Source: Thermoplasmata archaeon
GTDB lineage: Archaea; Thermoplasmatota; E2; DHVEG-1; B18-G2
Assembly: GCA_021163455.1 (NCBI GenBank)
Contig: JAGGWT010000065.1
Span: 1 to 14,094, forward strand
Direction of reading: 5' to 3'
Length of the DNA: 14,094 bases
This document shows, piece by piece, positions 1-7,360 of the stretch (its first letter is position 1; each line of letters opens with the position of its first letter). The notes under the pieces were generated by a model that was not told the DNA's origin, did not search any database, and saw nothing but the letters and a program-made list of their open reading frames with translations. Both the position numbers and the translations under genes were made by a program.

Positions 1-14
1 AAGGAAGGGCTAAC

Positions 15-2159
15 ATGCTTCGTCTGGAAGATAATAGGCGTAGTCGTATCTACCTCAATGCGGTCACCCTGCAAGAAGCAAAAGAGGATACAGCAGATGC
101 AACAGACCTCTCTCTCTTCGTGAGAACCTCGGACGAGGAAATTCACAAGTGGGATAGAGAAAAAATCGTGGATGCTCTGCTCAGGGAGACGGACATAAGC
201 GAGGATGCTGCAAGAATAATAGCAAAGGAAGTGGAAAAACTCATCAGAAATCTCGGTCTGAACTATGTTACGGCACCTCTCGTCAGAGAGCTTACAAATG
301 CAAAACTCATAGAATATGGTCTTGAACATATAAGGAGACAGCACACCAGACTCGGTGTTCCACTTTATGATGCAAGGCAGATCATTATAAATCCCAACAA
401 GGAGAATGCGAATGTCCCTCATGGTCCAGAAGCAACGAACCTGACACTTGCGGAGAGGATAAAGAAAGAATATGCCTTGATTGAGGTGTTTTCACAGGAT
501 GTCGCAGATGCTCACATGCGGGGAGATATACATCTGCATGATCTCGGGATGATTGACAGACCCTACTGCTCCGGGCAGAATATAGAATATGTTAAGAAAT
601 TTGGTTTGAACCTTCCAAATGCCCTCTCCATAGCAAGACCTGCAAAACACCCTGAGGTTCTTATAGAGCAGGTTATCAAATTCTCCGCCGCCCTCCAGGG
701 GCATTTTGCCGGTGCAATAGGATGGGATGCATTCAACCTGTTCCTTGCCCCATATCTCGTTGGTGTGGATGAGAGAAGAATGAAACAGCTCGCGCAGATT
801 CTGATATACGAGTTTGCGCAGCAAGCCGTAGCAAGAGGTGGGCAGAGCATATTCAGTGATATCAATATATACTGGGAATGCCCGAAGCATTTCGAGGATG
901 TTCCAGCTATAGGTCCCGGAGGAAAGTACACAGGAAACACCTATGCTGATTATGTCGAGGAGGCGCAGAGATTTGCTATGGCGCTGTTTGATGTGTACTA
1001 TGAAGGGGATGCCCAGGGCAGACCATTCTTCTTCCCCAAGCCAAATGTTCACATGACGGACAAATTCTTCTCAACAGAGGGGCATGAAGAGTTTCTCTAC
1101 AAGATAAGTGAGGTCGCCGCTGAGAAAGGAAACACCTACTTTGTGTTTGACAGAGGAAATACGGCAAAGATATCAGAGTGCTGCAGACTCGCCTTTAATC
1201 TGAGCGATGAAGATCTCGAGGATGCAAAAGAGCCCTGGAAGATGAGATATTCCGCGATGCAGAATGTGACAATAAATCTCCCAAGAATAGCTTACGAGTC
1301 CAATGGCGATGATGATAGATTGTTTGAGAAACTCAGGGAGAGGATAGAGCTCGCCGTAAAGGCGCATCTCCAGAAAAGGGCTTTCATAGAAAAACTCCTG
1401 GGCATGGGAAGAAATGGTCCCTTGGCTCTTCTCGCTATGGATCTCGATGGAGAACCCTACTACAGACTTCACAGGGCAACATTTTTGCTGGGAATGCTTG
1501 GATTGAATGAGATGGTCCAGTATCACATTGGCGAGGAAATGCATGAATCAGATTACGCTTACAAATTTGGTCTCAAAATTATAGCAGCGATGAAGAAGAT
1601 CGCAACTGAACTGAGTGAAAAGTATGGTATAAAGTTACCTCTTGAGCAGACACCGGCAGAATCAACTGCATACAGGTTAGCGAAACTGGATATGAGGCAC
1701 TACCCTCTGCAGGCAACAACCGTTGTGAAGGGCGACAAGAAGAGAGGAGAGATATACTACACGAACTCCACATATCTTAACATATCTGTCCCGCTATCTC
1801 CGATCGAAAGGGTGAAGCTGGAAGGTAAATTCCATCCCCTTATAGAGGCAGGCGCACTCACGCATATATGGCTCGGTGAATCAAGACCCGACCCAAGAGC
1901 AATAGCAAACTTTGTAAGAAAGACATTTCTCAACACTCAGAACGCTCAGATAGCATTCTCGCCCGAGTTCACCCACTGCATGACCTGTGGAAAGGTATCG
2001 AGAGGTCTTCATGATGCATGCCCGCACTGCGGCTCTGCGGATGTTGATGGCATAACGAGAGTTACCGGATTCTTCTCCAAGGTGAGCTCATGGAATAAAG
2101 GAAAACTTGGTGAACTCAGGGACAGGGTGAGGACTGACCTGAGCAGATTTGCTCCTTAA
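15..2159 (+). CDS. nrdD: Anaerobic (class III) ribonucleoside-triphosphate reductase NrdD, 714 aa
   Basis: Reduces ribonucleoside triphosphates to deoxyribonucleotides in the cytoplasm by glycyl-radical chemistry under anoxic conditions. Residues about 36-115 form an ATP-cone regulatory domain. The catalytic barrel follows, with conserved stretches such as NVPHGPEATN and GDIHLHDLG. Cys185 (PYCSGQN) and the Cys389-Cys390 pair (SECCRLAF) fit the two barrel cysteine positions of the family. The C-terminus carries a zinc site (Cys655, Cys658, Cys669, Cys672) and the glycyl-radical loop RVTGF with Gly685; many relatives have Tyr, not Phe, after that Gly. Length is normal for the family and no intein is visible. 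The ATG start is preceded by AAGGAAGGG at 1-9. The activase gene nrdG follows 58 bp downstream. Identification is secure; the roles of individual cysteines come from family knowledge. Confidence 0.97.
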   Translation: MLRLEDNRRSRIYLNAVTLQEAKEDTADATDLSLFVRTSDEEIHKWDREKIVDALLRETDISEDAARIIAKEVEKLIRNLGLNYVTAPLVRELTNAKLIEYGLEHIRRQHTRLGVPLYDARQIIINPNKENANVPHGPEATNLTLAERIKKEYALIEVFSQDVADAHMRGDIHLHDLGMIDRPYCSGQNIEYVKKFGLNLPNALSIARPAKHPEVLIEQVIKFSAALQGHFAGAIGWDAFNLFLAPYLVGVDERRMKQLAQILIYEFAQQAVARGGQSIFSDINIYWECPKHFEDVPAIGPGGKYTGNTYADYVEEAQRFAMALFDVYYEGDAQGRPFFFPKPNVHMTDKFFSTEGHEEFLYKISEVAAEKGNTYFVFDRGNTAKISECCRLAFNLSDEDLEDAKEPWKMRYSAMQNVTINLPRIAYESNGDDDRLFEKLRERIELAVKAHLQKRAFIEKLLGMGRNGPLALLAMDLDGEPYYRLHRATFLLGMLGLNEMVQYHIGEEMHESDYAYKFGLKIIAAMKKIATELSEKYGIKLPLEQTPAESTAYRLAKLDMRHYPLQATTVVKGDKKRGEIYYTNSTYLNISVPLSPIERVKLEGKFHPLIEAGALTHIWLGESRPDPRAIANFVRKTFLNTQNAQIAFSPEFTHCMTCGKVSRGLHDACPHCGSADVDGITRVTGFFSKVSSWNKGKLGELRDRVRTDLSRFAP

Positions 2160-2171
2160 AGCGTGGAGGTG

Positions 2172-2197
2172 GGGAGGAGACCTCTCCTCCCTTTTTT
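2172..2197 (+). terminator. Perfect GC-rich hairpin plus T6 between nrdD and nrdG
   Basis: GGGAGGAGA (2172-2180) is the exact reverse complement of TCTCCTCCC (2183-2191), followed at once by six T (2192-2197). Allowing a 4-nt loop, the stem is 8 bp. It begins 12 bases after the nrdD stop codon. It resembles an intrinsic terminator, and archaeal transcription also ends on T-runs, so it may cause partial termination before nrdG. The right arm can alternatively pair with the nrdG ribosome-binding site. The structure is directly visible; the function is inferred. Confidence 0.55.
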
Positions 2198-2210
2198 ATA
2201 CTTGGGAGGA
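2185..2210 (+). promoter_or_regulatory. nrdG Shine-Dalgarno site with an upstream anti-SD segment
   Basis: GGGAGGA at 2204-2210 lies 7 bases before the nrdG ATG and is a strong archaeal Shine-Dalgarno site. TCCTCCC at 2185-2191 is its exact complement, 12 bases upstream, and can hide it in a second hairpin. The same TCCTCCC is part of the right arm of the 2172-2191 hairpin, whose left arm repeats GGGAGGA. The two pairings therefore exclude each other, which would allow control of nrdG translation or read-through. No ligand-binding domain is recognised. Confidence 0.4.
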
Positions 2211-2217
2211 AAAAACG

Positions 2218-2916
2218 ATGGAAATAAAAGGATTCATAAAAACATCCCTTATAGACTGGGACGGGAAGATAACATCCGTAATCTTCCTTCCAAACTGCAA
2301 TTTCAGATGCCCGATGTGTCATAACTATGGTCTCGTTCTCTCACCGGAACGATACGCATCTTTGGACTTTTCAGATATAGAGAGATATATCGTTGAAAAT
2401 TCGGATTTCCTGGACGGCGTGGTTATCACAGGAGGTGAACCCACGCTCCACAGAGACATTGATGAGCTGTGCATGAAATTGAAGAATCTCGGTATGAAAG
2501 TCAAGCTCGACACAAATGGTTATTATCCGGGCAAGATAAAAGAGCTGATTGACAGAAATCTGGTGGATTACATTGCAATGGATGTCAAATCCCCGCTGGA
2601 TAAGGAAAAGTACAGCGCGGCGGCGGGTGTAAAAATCGATATTCAACCGATAAAAGAAAGTATCGAGCTCGTGAAGGAGAGCGGTATAGATTATGAGTTC
2701 AGAACAACTGTTGTGCCATCTCTACACACGAGAGAAGATGTTTTGAATATCGCGAAATCACTCTCTCCTGCGAAAAAATACGCTCTTCAGCAATTTATTC
2801 CGGAAAATGCATTCGATGAAAAACTCAGAAATGTGAAACCCTATGGCAGAGAATTCTTCGAAGACCTTGCTAGGGAGTGCAAAAAGTTTATAAAAGAAGT
2901 TATTGTTAGGGCATAA
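2218..2916 (+). CDS. nrdG: Radical SAM activase of anaerobic ribonucleotide reductase, NrdG type, 232 aa
   Basis: A radical S-adenosylmethionine enzyme expected to install the glycyl radical on Gly685 of NrdD. The 4Fe-4S cluster motif is CX3CX2C: Cys27, Cys31 and Cys34 (LPNCNFRCPMCHNY). The SAM-binding GGEP motif is at 72-75 (VVITGGEPTLH). Length and N-terminus (MEIKGFIKTSLIDWDGK) fit the archaeal/bacterial activase subfamily that resembles pyruvate formate-lyase activase. I chose the ATG at 2218 because GGGAGGA sits 7 bases upstream and it gives a normal N-terminus. The frame is open back to an ATG at 2149 inside nrdD, but that adds 23 atypical residues across the intergenic hairpin. Position right after nrdD supports the specific role; radical SAM membership alone would not. 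Confidence 0.92.
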   Translation: MEIKGFIKTSLIDWDGKITSVIFLPNCNFRCPMCHNYGLVLSPERYASLDFSDIERYIVENSDFLDGVVITGGEPTLHRDIDELCMKLKNLGMKVKLDTNGYYPGKIKELIDRNLVDYIAMDVKSPLDKEKYSAAAGVKIDIQPIKESIELVKESGIDYEFRTTVVPSLHTREDVLNIAKSLSPAKKYALQQFIPENAFDEKLRNVKPYGREFFEDLARECKKFIKEVIVRA

Positions 2917-2920
2917 TCTG

Positions 2921-2947
2921 GGGTGTATGCAAAAAGTATATACACCT
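2921..2947 (+). promoter_or_regulatory. Promoter of the psmA/exosome operon, TATA box framed by an inverted repeat
   Basis: AAAAAGTATATA (2931-2942) is a good BRE/TATA element. It predicts a transcription start near 2964, just ahead of the GAGGTGA Shine-Dalgarno site (2974-2980) of psmA (ATG 2988). The TATA region is flanked by a perfect 7-bp inverted repeat, GGTGTAT (2922-2928) and ATACACC (2940-2946), with an 11-bp spacer. A dimeric repressor bound there would block TBP. The repeat is visible; an operator role is inferred. Confidence 0.6.
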
Positions 2948-2987
2948 ATTGTATATTTCTGGTAGAAGTAATTGAGGTGATAAAGAT

Positions 2988-3710
2988 ATGCAGCCAACGA
3001 ATATGGCATATGACAGGGCAATAACTGTATTCTCACCCGATGGTAGGCTGTTTCAGGTCGAGTATGCAAGAGAGGCTGTAAAGAGAGGAACGACGACCGT
3101 TGGACTGAAATATAAAGATGGAGTAGTCCTGATAGTGGATAAGAGAATAACTTCTCGCCTGATAGAGCCTGAGTCCATAGAAAAGATGTTCCAGATAGAT
3201 GACCACATAGGATGTGCAACCTCTGGTTTGGTGGCTGATGCCAGGGTTCTTGTTGAGAGGGCAAGAATAGATGCACAGGTTAATGAGATCACCTACAACA
3301 GGAAGATAGAGATAAAGACACTGGTCAGAAGATTGTGCGACTTCAAGCAGACATATACCCAGTACGGTGGAGTGAGACCTTTTGGAACAGCCCTTCTCAT
3401 AGCAGGTGTAGATGATAGCGGTCCAAGATTGTTCTCAACAGACCCATCTGGAGCTATGATAGAGTACAAGGCAACGAGCGAAGGCGCCGGGCGGGATAAC
3501 GTGATAGCTTACTTCGAAAAGCATTACCGTGAGGATCTAGATAAGGATGAAGCCATTATCCTTGGATTAAAAGCCCTCAGCAAAGGAGTGGAAGGTAAGA
3601 TAAATCCTGATGCTATCGAGATAGGTGTGGTGGATTCATCTAGGAAGTTCAGAAAACTCTCGAAGGAGGAGACCAAGGAATATATAAAGAAGGCGTTAGG
3701 GGGAGTGTAG
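2988..3710 (+). CDS. psmA: 20S proteasome alpha subunit, 240 aa
   Basis: Forms the outer heptameric rings of the archaeal 20S proteasome, gating substrate entry and docking the ATPase (PAN or Cdc48). The N-terminal signature MAYDRAITVFSPDGRLFQVEYA (residues 6-27) is intact, including the gate residues Tyr8, Asp9, Pro17 and Tyr26. Lys66 (SIEKM) sits where the pocket lysine binds the HbYX tail of the ATPase. The conserved TSGLVADARVL and QYGGVRPFG blocks follow. There is no propeptide or catalytic Thr1, as expected for an alpha subunit. The sequence is very close to the Thermoplasma protein as I remember it. Shine-Dalgarno GAGGTGA lies 7 bases before the ATG. It is the first gene of the operon, and its stop codon directly abuts the start of the SBDS gene. 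Confidence 0.97.
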   Translation: MQPTNMAYDRAITVFSPDGRLFQVEYAREAVKRGTTTVGLKYKDGVVLIVDKRITSRLIEPESIEKMFQIDDHIGCATSGLVADARVLVERARIDAQVNEITYNRKIEIKTLVRRLCDFKQTYTQYGGVRPFGTALLIAGVDDSGPRLFSTDPSGAMIEYKATSEGAGRDNVIAYFEKHYREDLDKDEAIILGLKALSKGVEGKINPDAIEIGVVDSSRKFRKLSKEETKEYIKKALGGV

Positions 3711-4406
3711 TTGACAAGTCTGGAAAAGGCTGTAATAGCGAGATTAACGATAGGGGATGACCATTTCGAGATACTGGTTGATCCAAAAGCAGCTGCGGAT
3801 CTCATAGATGGAAAAGATGTAGACATCATGTCAAGTCTTGCTGCATATGAGGTTTTCAAAGATGCAAGGAAGGGAGAAAGGGCATCTGAGGAATCTATCA
3901 AGAAGTGCTTTGGTACAACCGATATCGCAGAGGTCGCAAAGCAGATCATACTGAGAGGAAACATTCAGCTCACGACAGAGCAGAGAAGAGAGATGCAGAA
4001 GAGAAAATTCAACCAGATTGTCGAGATAATAGCAAAGAACGCCATGGACCCGAGAACAAAGCTCCCTCACCCGAGAAAGAGGATAGAGCTTGCCATAGAG
4101 GAGGCTGGTGTTCATATCGATCCTTTCAAACCTGTTGACCAGCAGGTAAAGGAGGTTGTGGAAAAGATAAGACCAATCATACCCATATCCATGGAGCAGG
4201 TAAGGATATGGGTTAAGATTCCGGCAACTCATATAGGTAAGGCATATGGCATGGTTAGAAACTTTGGAACCCTTGTAAAGGAAGAATGGCAGTCCGATGG
4301 TTCATGGGTTGGTGTGATACAGATTCCTGCCGGTTTGCAGGCAGAGTTTTATGAGAAGATAAATGATATCACTAAAGGAAATGTTGAAACAAAGTTGCTG
4401 AGTTGA
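3711..4406 (+). CDS. sbds: Ribosome maturation protein, SBDS/Sdo1 family, 231 aa
   Basis: Archaeal homologue of SBDS, which in eukaryotes works with an EF-2-like GTPase to release the anti-association factor eIF6 from the large ribosomal subunit. Three domains are recognisable: the FYSH domain (about 1-90, TSLEKAVIARL and FEILVDPK), a helical domain with the family signature HPRKRIELAIEEAGVHIDP, and a ferredoxin-like C-terminal domain (about 160-231). Length is normal. The start is TTG, immediately after the psmA stop codon; it gives the standard N-terminus, has GGGGAG at 3700-3705, and no ATG lies close by. Translation is probably coupled to psmA. The stop TGA overlaps the ATG of rrp4 by one base. 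Confidence 0.95.
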   Translation: MTSLEKAVIARLTIGDDHFEILVDPKAAADLIDGKDVDIMSSLAAYEVFKDARKGERASEESIKKCFGTTDIAEVAKQIILRGNIQLTTEQRREMQKRKFNQIVEIIAKNAMDPRTKLPHPRKRIELAIEEAGVHIDPFKPVDQQVKEVVEKIRPIIPISMEQVRIWVKIPATHIGKAYGMVRNFGTLVKEEWQSDGSWVGVIQIPAGLQAEFYEKINDITKGNVETKLLS

Positions 4407-5086
4407 TGGATATGCAGAGGAAAGGAAAAGTCACGAGAGAGTTAGTTCTACCCAGTCAGCTACTGGGTGATACGAAAAAATATAAAGCTGGAGTAGGAAC
4501 ATTCGTTGAGGACGGCAAGATATACGCTGAGAGACTCGGTATTCTTAATATAAAGGACAACGTGATAACCGTAACACCTCTGAGAGGAAAATACGAGCCA
4601 AAGGCTGGAGATGTCGTTGTTGGAATCGTTATCGAGGTGGGCGCCGCCGTCTGGATGGTTGACATCAATGCAATATACCCAGCATTCCTTCACATAAATG
4701 AGGTTCCATGGTTCGTTGAGGTAGGTAATACATCCAAGTTCCTGAATTATGGGGATGTGATTCTTGCAAAGGTCAAATCTGCTGGAGAGCCGGATAAGGT
4801 ACAGATCACTCTTAAGGACAGAGGATTGCACAAGATAAATGGAGGTACACTTATAGAGACGGAGCCGACAAAGGTTCCGAGGATAATAGGCAAAAATGCA
4901 TCCATGATAACCGCTCTTAAGAGGTATACAAACTGCAGAATATTTGTTGGCAGGAATGGAAGAATATGGGCGGATGGAACGCCTGAAGGAATTCAGAAGA
5001 TAGAGAGAGCAATCAGACTGATAGAAAGGGAGGCCCACACATACGGATTAACAGAAAGGGTTCTGGCATTACTTAAAGGAGAATGA
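4406..5086 (+). CDS. rrp4: Exosome complex RNA-binding cap subunit Rrp4, 226 aa
   Basis: Forms the S1/KH cap on the archaeal exosome ring, guiding RNA 3' ends into the Rrp41/Rrp42 chamber. The order is an N-terminal strand domain (about 1-60), an S1 domain (about 62-137) and a KH domain (about 153-208) with IGKN at 161-164 and VGRNG at 181-185. The absence of zinc-ribbon cysteines argues against the alternative cap protein Csl4. The chosen ATG (4406) overlaps the SBDS stop as TGATG, typical of coupled translation. A TTG at 4403 adds only one residue, and the ATG at 4412 is also possible; none has a clear Shine-Dalgarno site. rrp41 follows four bases downstream. Confidence 0.95.
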   Translation: MDMQRKGKVTRELVLPSQLLGDTKKYKAGVGTFVEDGKIYAERLGILNIKDNVITVTPLRGKYEPKAGDVVVGIVIEVGAAVWMVDINAIYPAFLHINEVPWFVEVGNTSKFLNYGDVILAKVKSAGEPDKVQITLKDRGLHKINGGTLIETEPTKVPRIIGKNASMITALKRYTNCRIFVGRNGRIWADGTPEGIQKIERAIRLIEREAHTYGLTERVLALLKGE

Positions 5087-5090
5087 TAGC

Positions 5091-5834
5091 ATGTCTAAAA
5101 AACCGGAGGATTTGAAACTTATAGATGAGAATGGGAGAAGGATAGACGGCAGAAAACCGGACGAACTCCGTCCGGTCAAAATAAAGGCAGGTCCTCTCTA
5201 CAGAGCGGACGGCTCTTGCTATATAGAGTGGGGTAATAACAAGATTCTCGCCGCAGTGTATGGACCAAAGGAGACACTGCCAAGACACGAGCAACACCCT
5301 TTGAAAGCGATAGTCAATGCGCGTTACAATATGGCATCCTTTAGCGTTGAAGAGAGGAAGAGACCCGGTCCCGACAGGAGAAGCATAGAAATCTCAAAAG
5401 TAGTTGGAGAGGCGCTTGAGCACATAATACTTGTGGAGAAATTGCCGAGAGCGACTATAGATATAAACATAGAGGTTCTGGATGCAGATGCCGGCACAAG
5501 ATGCGCTGGATTGACTGCGGCTGCTGTTGCGCTTGCTGATGCCGGTATACCGATGAGAGATATTCCTGTAGCATGCTCCGCAGGTAAGGTTGATGGTCAG
5601 GTTGTTCTTGACCTGTGCAAGGAAGAGGATAACTATGGAGAAGCAGATATGCCTGTAGCCATAGCACCACGCAAAAAAGAAATTTTACTACTCCAGATGG
5701 ATGGCCATCTAACACCGCAGGAATTCGATGAGGCGCTTGAACTGGCTATAAAGGGATGTGAAATCGTATCAAAACTCCAGAAAGAAGCTCTTCTGGAGAA
5801 ATACATTAAGGAGGTGGGCAGGGAAAATGAGTGA
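5091..5834 (+). CDS. rrp41: Exosome catalytic subunit Rrp41 (RNase PH family), 247 aa
   Basis: Phosphorolytic 3'-5' exoribonuclease that alternates with Rrp42 in the hexameric ring; it can also add heteropolymeric tails in the reverse reaction. One RNase PH domain spans the protein. Arg96-Arg97 (PGPDRRSIE) match the phosphate/RNA-binding arginines of archaeal Rrp41. Asp180 and Asp186 (EDNYGEAD) match the catalytic aspartates described for the Sulfolobus enzyme. The ATG at 5091 has AAAGGAGA at 5075-5082. The last 8 bases overlap the start of rrp42. The motifs are visible; the residue roles come from family knowledge. Confidence 0.97.
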   Translation: MSKKPEDLKLIDENGRRIDGRKPDELRPVKIKAGPLYRADGSCYIEWGNNKILAAVYGPKETLPRHEQHPLKAIVNARYNMASFSVEERKRPGPDRRSIEISKVVGEALEHIILVEKLPRATIDINIEVLDADAGTRCAGLTAAAVALADAGIPMRDIPVACSAGKVDGQVVLDLCKEEDNYGEADMPVAIAPRKKEILLLQMDGHLTPQEFDEALELAIKGCEIVSKLQKEALLEKYIKEVGRENE

Positions 5835-6636
5835 ATCGGTGGTTTCAGAAATAAAGAGAAAGTACATGCACAAGCTCGCACAGGCAAACAAGAGAATAGA
5901 TGGAAGATCATTCAATGAGTACAGACCCCTGCGCATAGAGACAGGTATCATTAAAAAGGCAGAGGGGTCAGCCAAGGTGGAACTTGGAAATACAAAAATA
6001 CTTGTTGGTATAAAGCTGGAGCAGGGAGAGCCGTATCCTGATACCCCAGATAGCGGTGTACTCACAACAAATGCTGAGCTAATTCCAATGGCATCACCGG
6101 AATTTGAGGCAGGACCGCCTGATGAAAACGCGATAGAACTTGCCAGAGTGGTGGATAGAGGAATAAGAGAGACAGAGGTTATAGATCTGGAAAAACTGTG
6201 CATAGAGCCGGGTGAGAAGGTATGGATTGTCTTCATTGATATCCATGTTCTCGATTATGATGGTAATCTCTTCGATGCATCCTCGCTCGCCGCCATCGCC
6301 GCCCTCCTGACGGCAAAGGTGCCAAATGAGAGATTTGATATGGGTGAGGATGAGCCCCTTCCTATAAAAAATGACCCTCCGATCTCGTGCACATTTGTGA
6401 AGTATGGTGGCGTGATAGCTGTAGACCCATGCCTTGAGGAGGAGATAATTGCAGAGGCAAGGTTGACTGTGGCTACCGATAAGGATGGAAACATCAGAGC
6501 CATGCAGAAAGGATTATCAGGTAGTTTCACCATAGATGAGGTCAGAAAGATTATTAAGGCAGCTGTAGATAACGGTGCTCGCATAAGGAAGATACTTAAC
6601 GAGAGCACGGGTAGAGAAAATGGCAAAGAGAACTAA
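5827..6636 (+). CDS. rrp42: Exosome ring subunit Rrp42 (RNase PH family, non-catalytic), 269 aa
   Basis: Partner of Rrp41 in the exosome ring. It shapes the RNA-binding interface but lacks the phosphorolytic aspartates; the EDNYGEAD-type motif seen in Rrp41 is absent here, as expected. Recognisable family blocks include RIDGRSFNEYRPLRIE, SAKVELGNTKILVG and GGVIAVDPCLEEE. I chose the ATG at 5827, 8 bases inside rrp41, because a near-consensus Shine-Dalgarno site (AAGGAGGTG, 5808-5816) precedes it and it gives the standard length. The frame runs back to 5758 but would add 23 unrelated residues. The 3' end overlaps the L37Ae gene by 17 bases. Confidence 0.95.
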   Translation: MSESVVSEIKRKYMHKLAQANKRIDGRSFNEYRPLRIETGIIKKAEGSAKVELGNTKILVGIKLEQGEPYPDTPDSGVLTTNAELIPMASPEFEAGPPDENAIELARVVDRGIRETEVIDLEKLCIEPGEKVWIVFIDIHVLDYDGNLFDASSLAAIAALLTAKVPNERFDMGEDEPLPIKNDPPISCTFVKYGGVIAVDPCLEEEIIAEARLTVATDKDGNIRAMQKGLSGSFTIDEVRKIIKAAVDNGARIRKILNESTGRENGKEN

Positions 6637-6886
6637 AAAGGTTGGACCTGCAGGAAGGTTTTCTTCGAGATACGGAGTCAAGATAAGGAAGCTCATAAGG
6701 AACATAGAGATCGTCCAGAGAGCGAAGCACATATGTCCATCATGCGGGCACAGAGCAGTAAAAAGAGATGCCGCCGGAATCTGGAGGTGCAGGAAATGTG
6801 GAGCAGTATTCGCTGGCGGAGCATATGTGCCAAGAACCGATACAAGTTTGAATATTGAAAAGGTTCTCGGTCTTGGAAGGGAGTAG
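6620..6886 (+). CDS. rpl37ae: Large ribosomal subunit protein L37Ae (eL43), 88 aa
   Basis: Small basic zinc-ribbon protein of the archaeal/eukaryotic large ribosomal subunit. The N-terminus MAKRTKKVGPAGRFSSRYG is characteristic. The zinc site is CX2C...CX2C with Cys39, Cys42, Cys57 and Cys60 (CPSCGH and CRKCGAVFAGGAY). Length is normal. It starts inside the end of rrp42 (17-base overlap), so translation is probably coupled; no strong Shine-Dalgarno site is seen. The next gene starts one base after its stop codon. Confidence 0.96.
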   Translation: MAKRTKKVGPAGRFSSRYGVKIRKLIRNIEIVQRAKHICPSCGHRAVKRDAAGIWRCRKCGAVFAGGAYVPRTDTSLNIEKVLGLGRE

Positions 6887-6887
6887 T

Positions 6888-7028
6888 ATGGTGAACTACA
6901 AGTGCGGTATATGTAAGAAGACCATTGACCTCAATGTTGAGAGCATAGGTTTGCAGTGCCCGTACTGTGGTAGCAAGATATTCTACAAGGAGAGACCTCC
7001 CATAGCAAAGAGGGTTAAAGCACGTTAG
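6888..7028 (+). CDS. rpoP: DNA-directed RNA polymerase subunit P (Rpo12), 46 aa
   Basis: Small zinc-binding subunit of archaeal RNA polymerase, the counterpart of eukaryotic Rpb12. It is easily missed because of its size. Reading from ATG 6888 to TAG 7026-7028 gives a zinc site with Cys6, Cys9, Cys24 and Cys27 (CGIC and CPYC), followed by the family tail with YKERPP. The start is preceded by GGAAGGGAG (6875-6883), one base after the L37Ae stop. Position between L37Ae and Pcc1 matches the conserved archaeal order. Confidence 0.95.
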   Translation: MVNYKCGICKKTIDLNVESIGLQCPYCGSKIFYKERPPIAKRVKAR

Positions 7029-7029
7029 A

Positions 7030-7266
7030 ATGAGAGAAGCCCTTATAGAGCTGGAGATGGATAGCGAGAGAGAGGCTACCATAATATATGAATCTGTTTA
7101 TCCTGAAGTCAGGAAGAAGATTCCAAAGACAACGGTTAGTTTGGAGAGAAAAGGAAAGAAACTGATTCTTAAGATAAAATCTAGGGATACGAGTTCCCTG
7201 AGGGCAGCCTGTAATTCCTTTCTGAGATGGATAGAAACCGCAAAATCTGTGAGCGAGATTTTCTGA
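7030..7266 (+). CDS. pcc1: KEOPS complex subunit Pcc1, 78 aa
   Basis: Small dimeric subunit of KEOPS, which makes N6-threonylcarbamoyladenosine at position 37 of tRNAs reading ANN codons; Pcc1 bridges to Kae1 and helps bind tRNA. The C-terminal signature SSLRAACNSFLRWIETA (residues 55-71) is typical of the family, and the 78-residue alpha/beta length fits. The ATG lies one base after the rpoP stop (TAGAATG), suggesting coupled translation. It is the last gene of the operon. The prefoldin beta gene often found next is not present; the following gene encodes an unrelated exported protein. Confidence 0.92.
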   Translation: MREALIELEMDSEREATIIYESVYPEVRKKIPKTTVSLERKGKKLILKIKSRDTSSLRAACNSFLRWIETAKSVSEIF

Positions 7267-7360
7267 GTTTACAATTTCGTTAGGAATGGGTGGATGGAGG
7301 CAACCACTCTGAAAACTCGAGTTTACTCAAGAATCCTTTAAAAGGACTACAAATACGAAA

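Noticed and set aside
492..1052. 186-codon minus-strand open frame inside nrdD
   Set aside because: Antisense shadow of a strongly conserved gene; no family resemblance and no promoter or ribosome-binding site.
2149..2217. Upstream ATG extension of nrdG
   Set aside because: It would begin inside nrdD and translate the hairpin and Shine-Dalgarno site; ATG 2218 has the strong ribosome-binding site.
2758..3276. 172-codon minus-strand open frame across the nrdG-psmA junction
   Set aside because: It covers both coding ends and the psmA promoter on the opposite strand and has no recognisable motif.
3905..4138. 77-codon plus-strand open frame inside SBDS
   Set aside because: Wrong frame of the SBDS gene; highly charged product typical of out-of-frame reading.
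4460..5038. 192-codon minus-strand open frame inside rrp4
   Set aside because: Antisense shadow; its product is a low-similarity, Ser/Tyr/Leu-rich string without domains.
5758..5826. Upstream extension of rrp42
   Set aside because: The extra 23 residues are rrp41 sequence read out of frame; ATG 5827 has AAGGAGGTG upstream.
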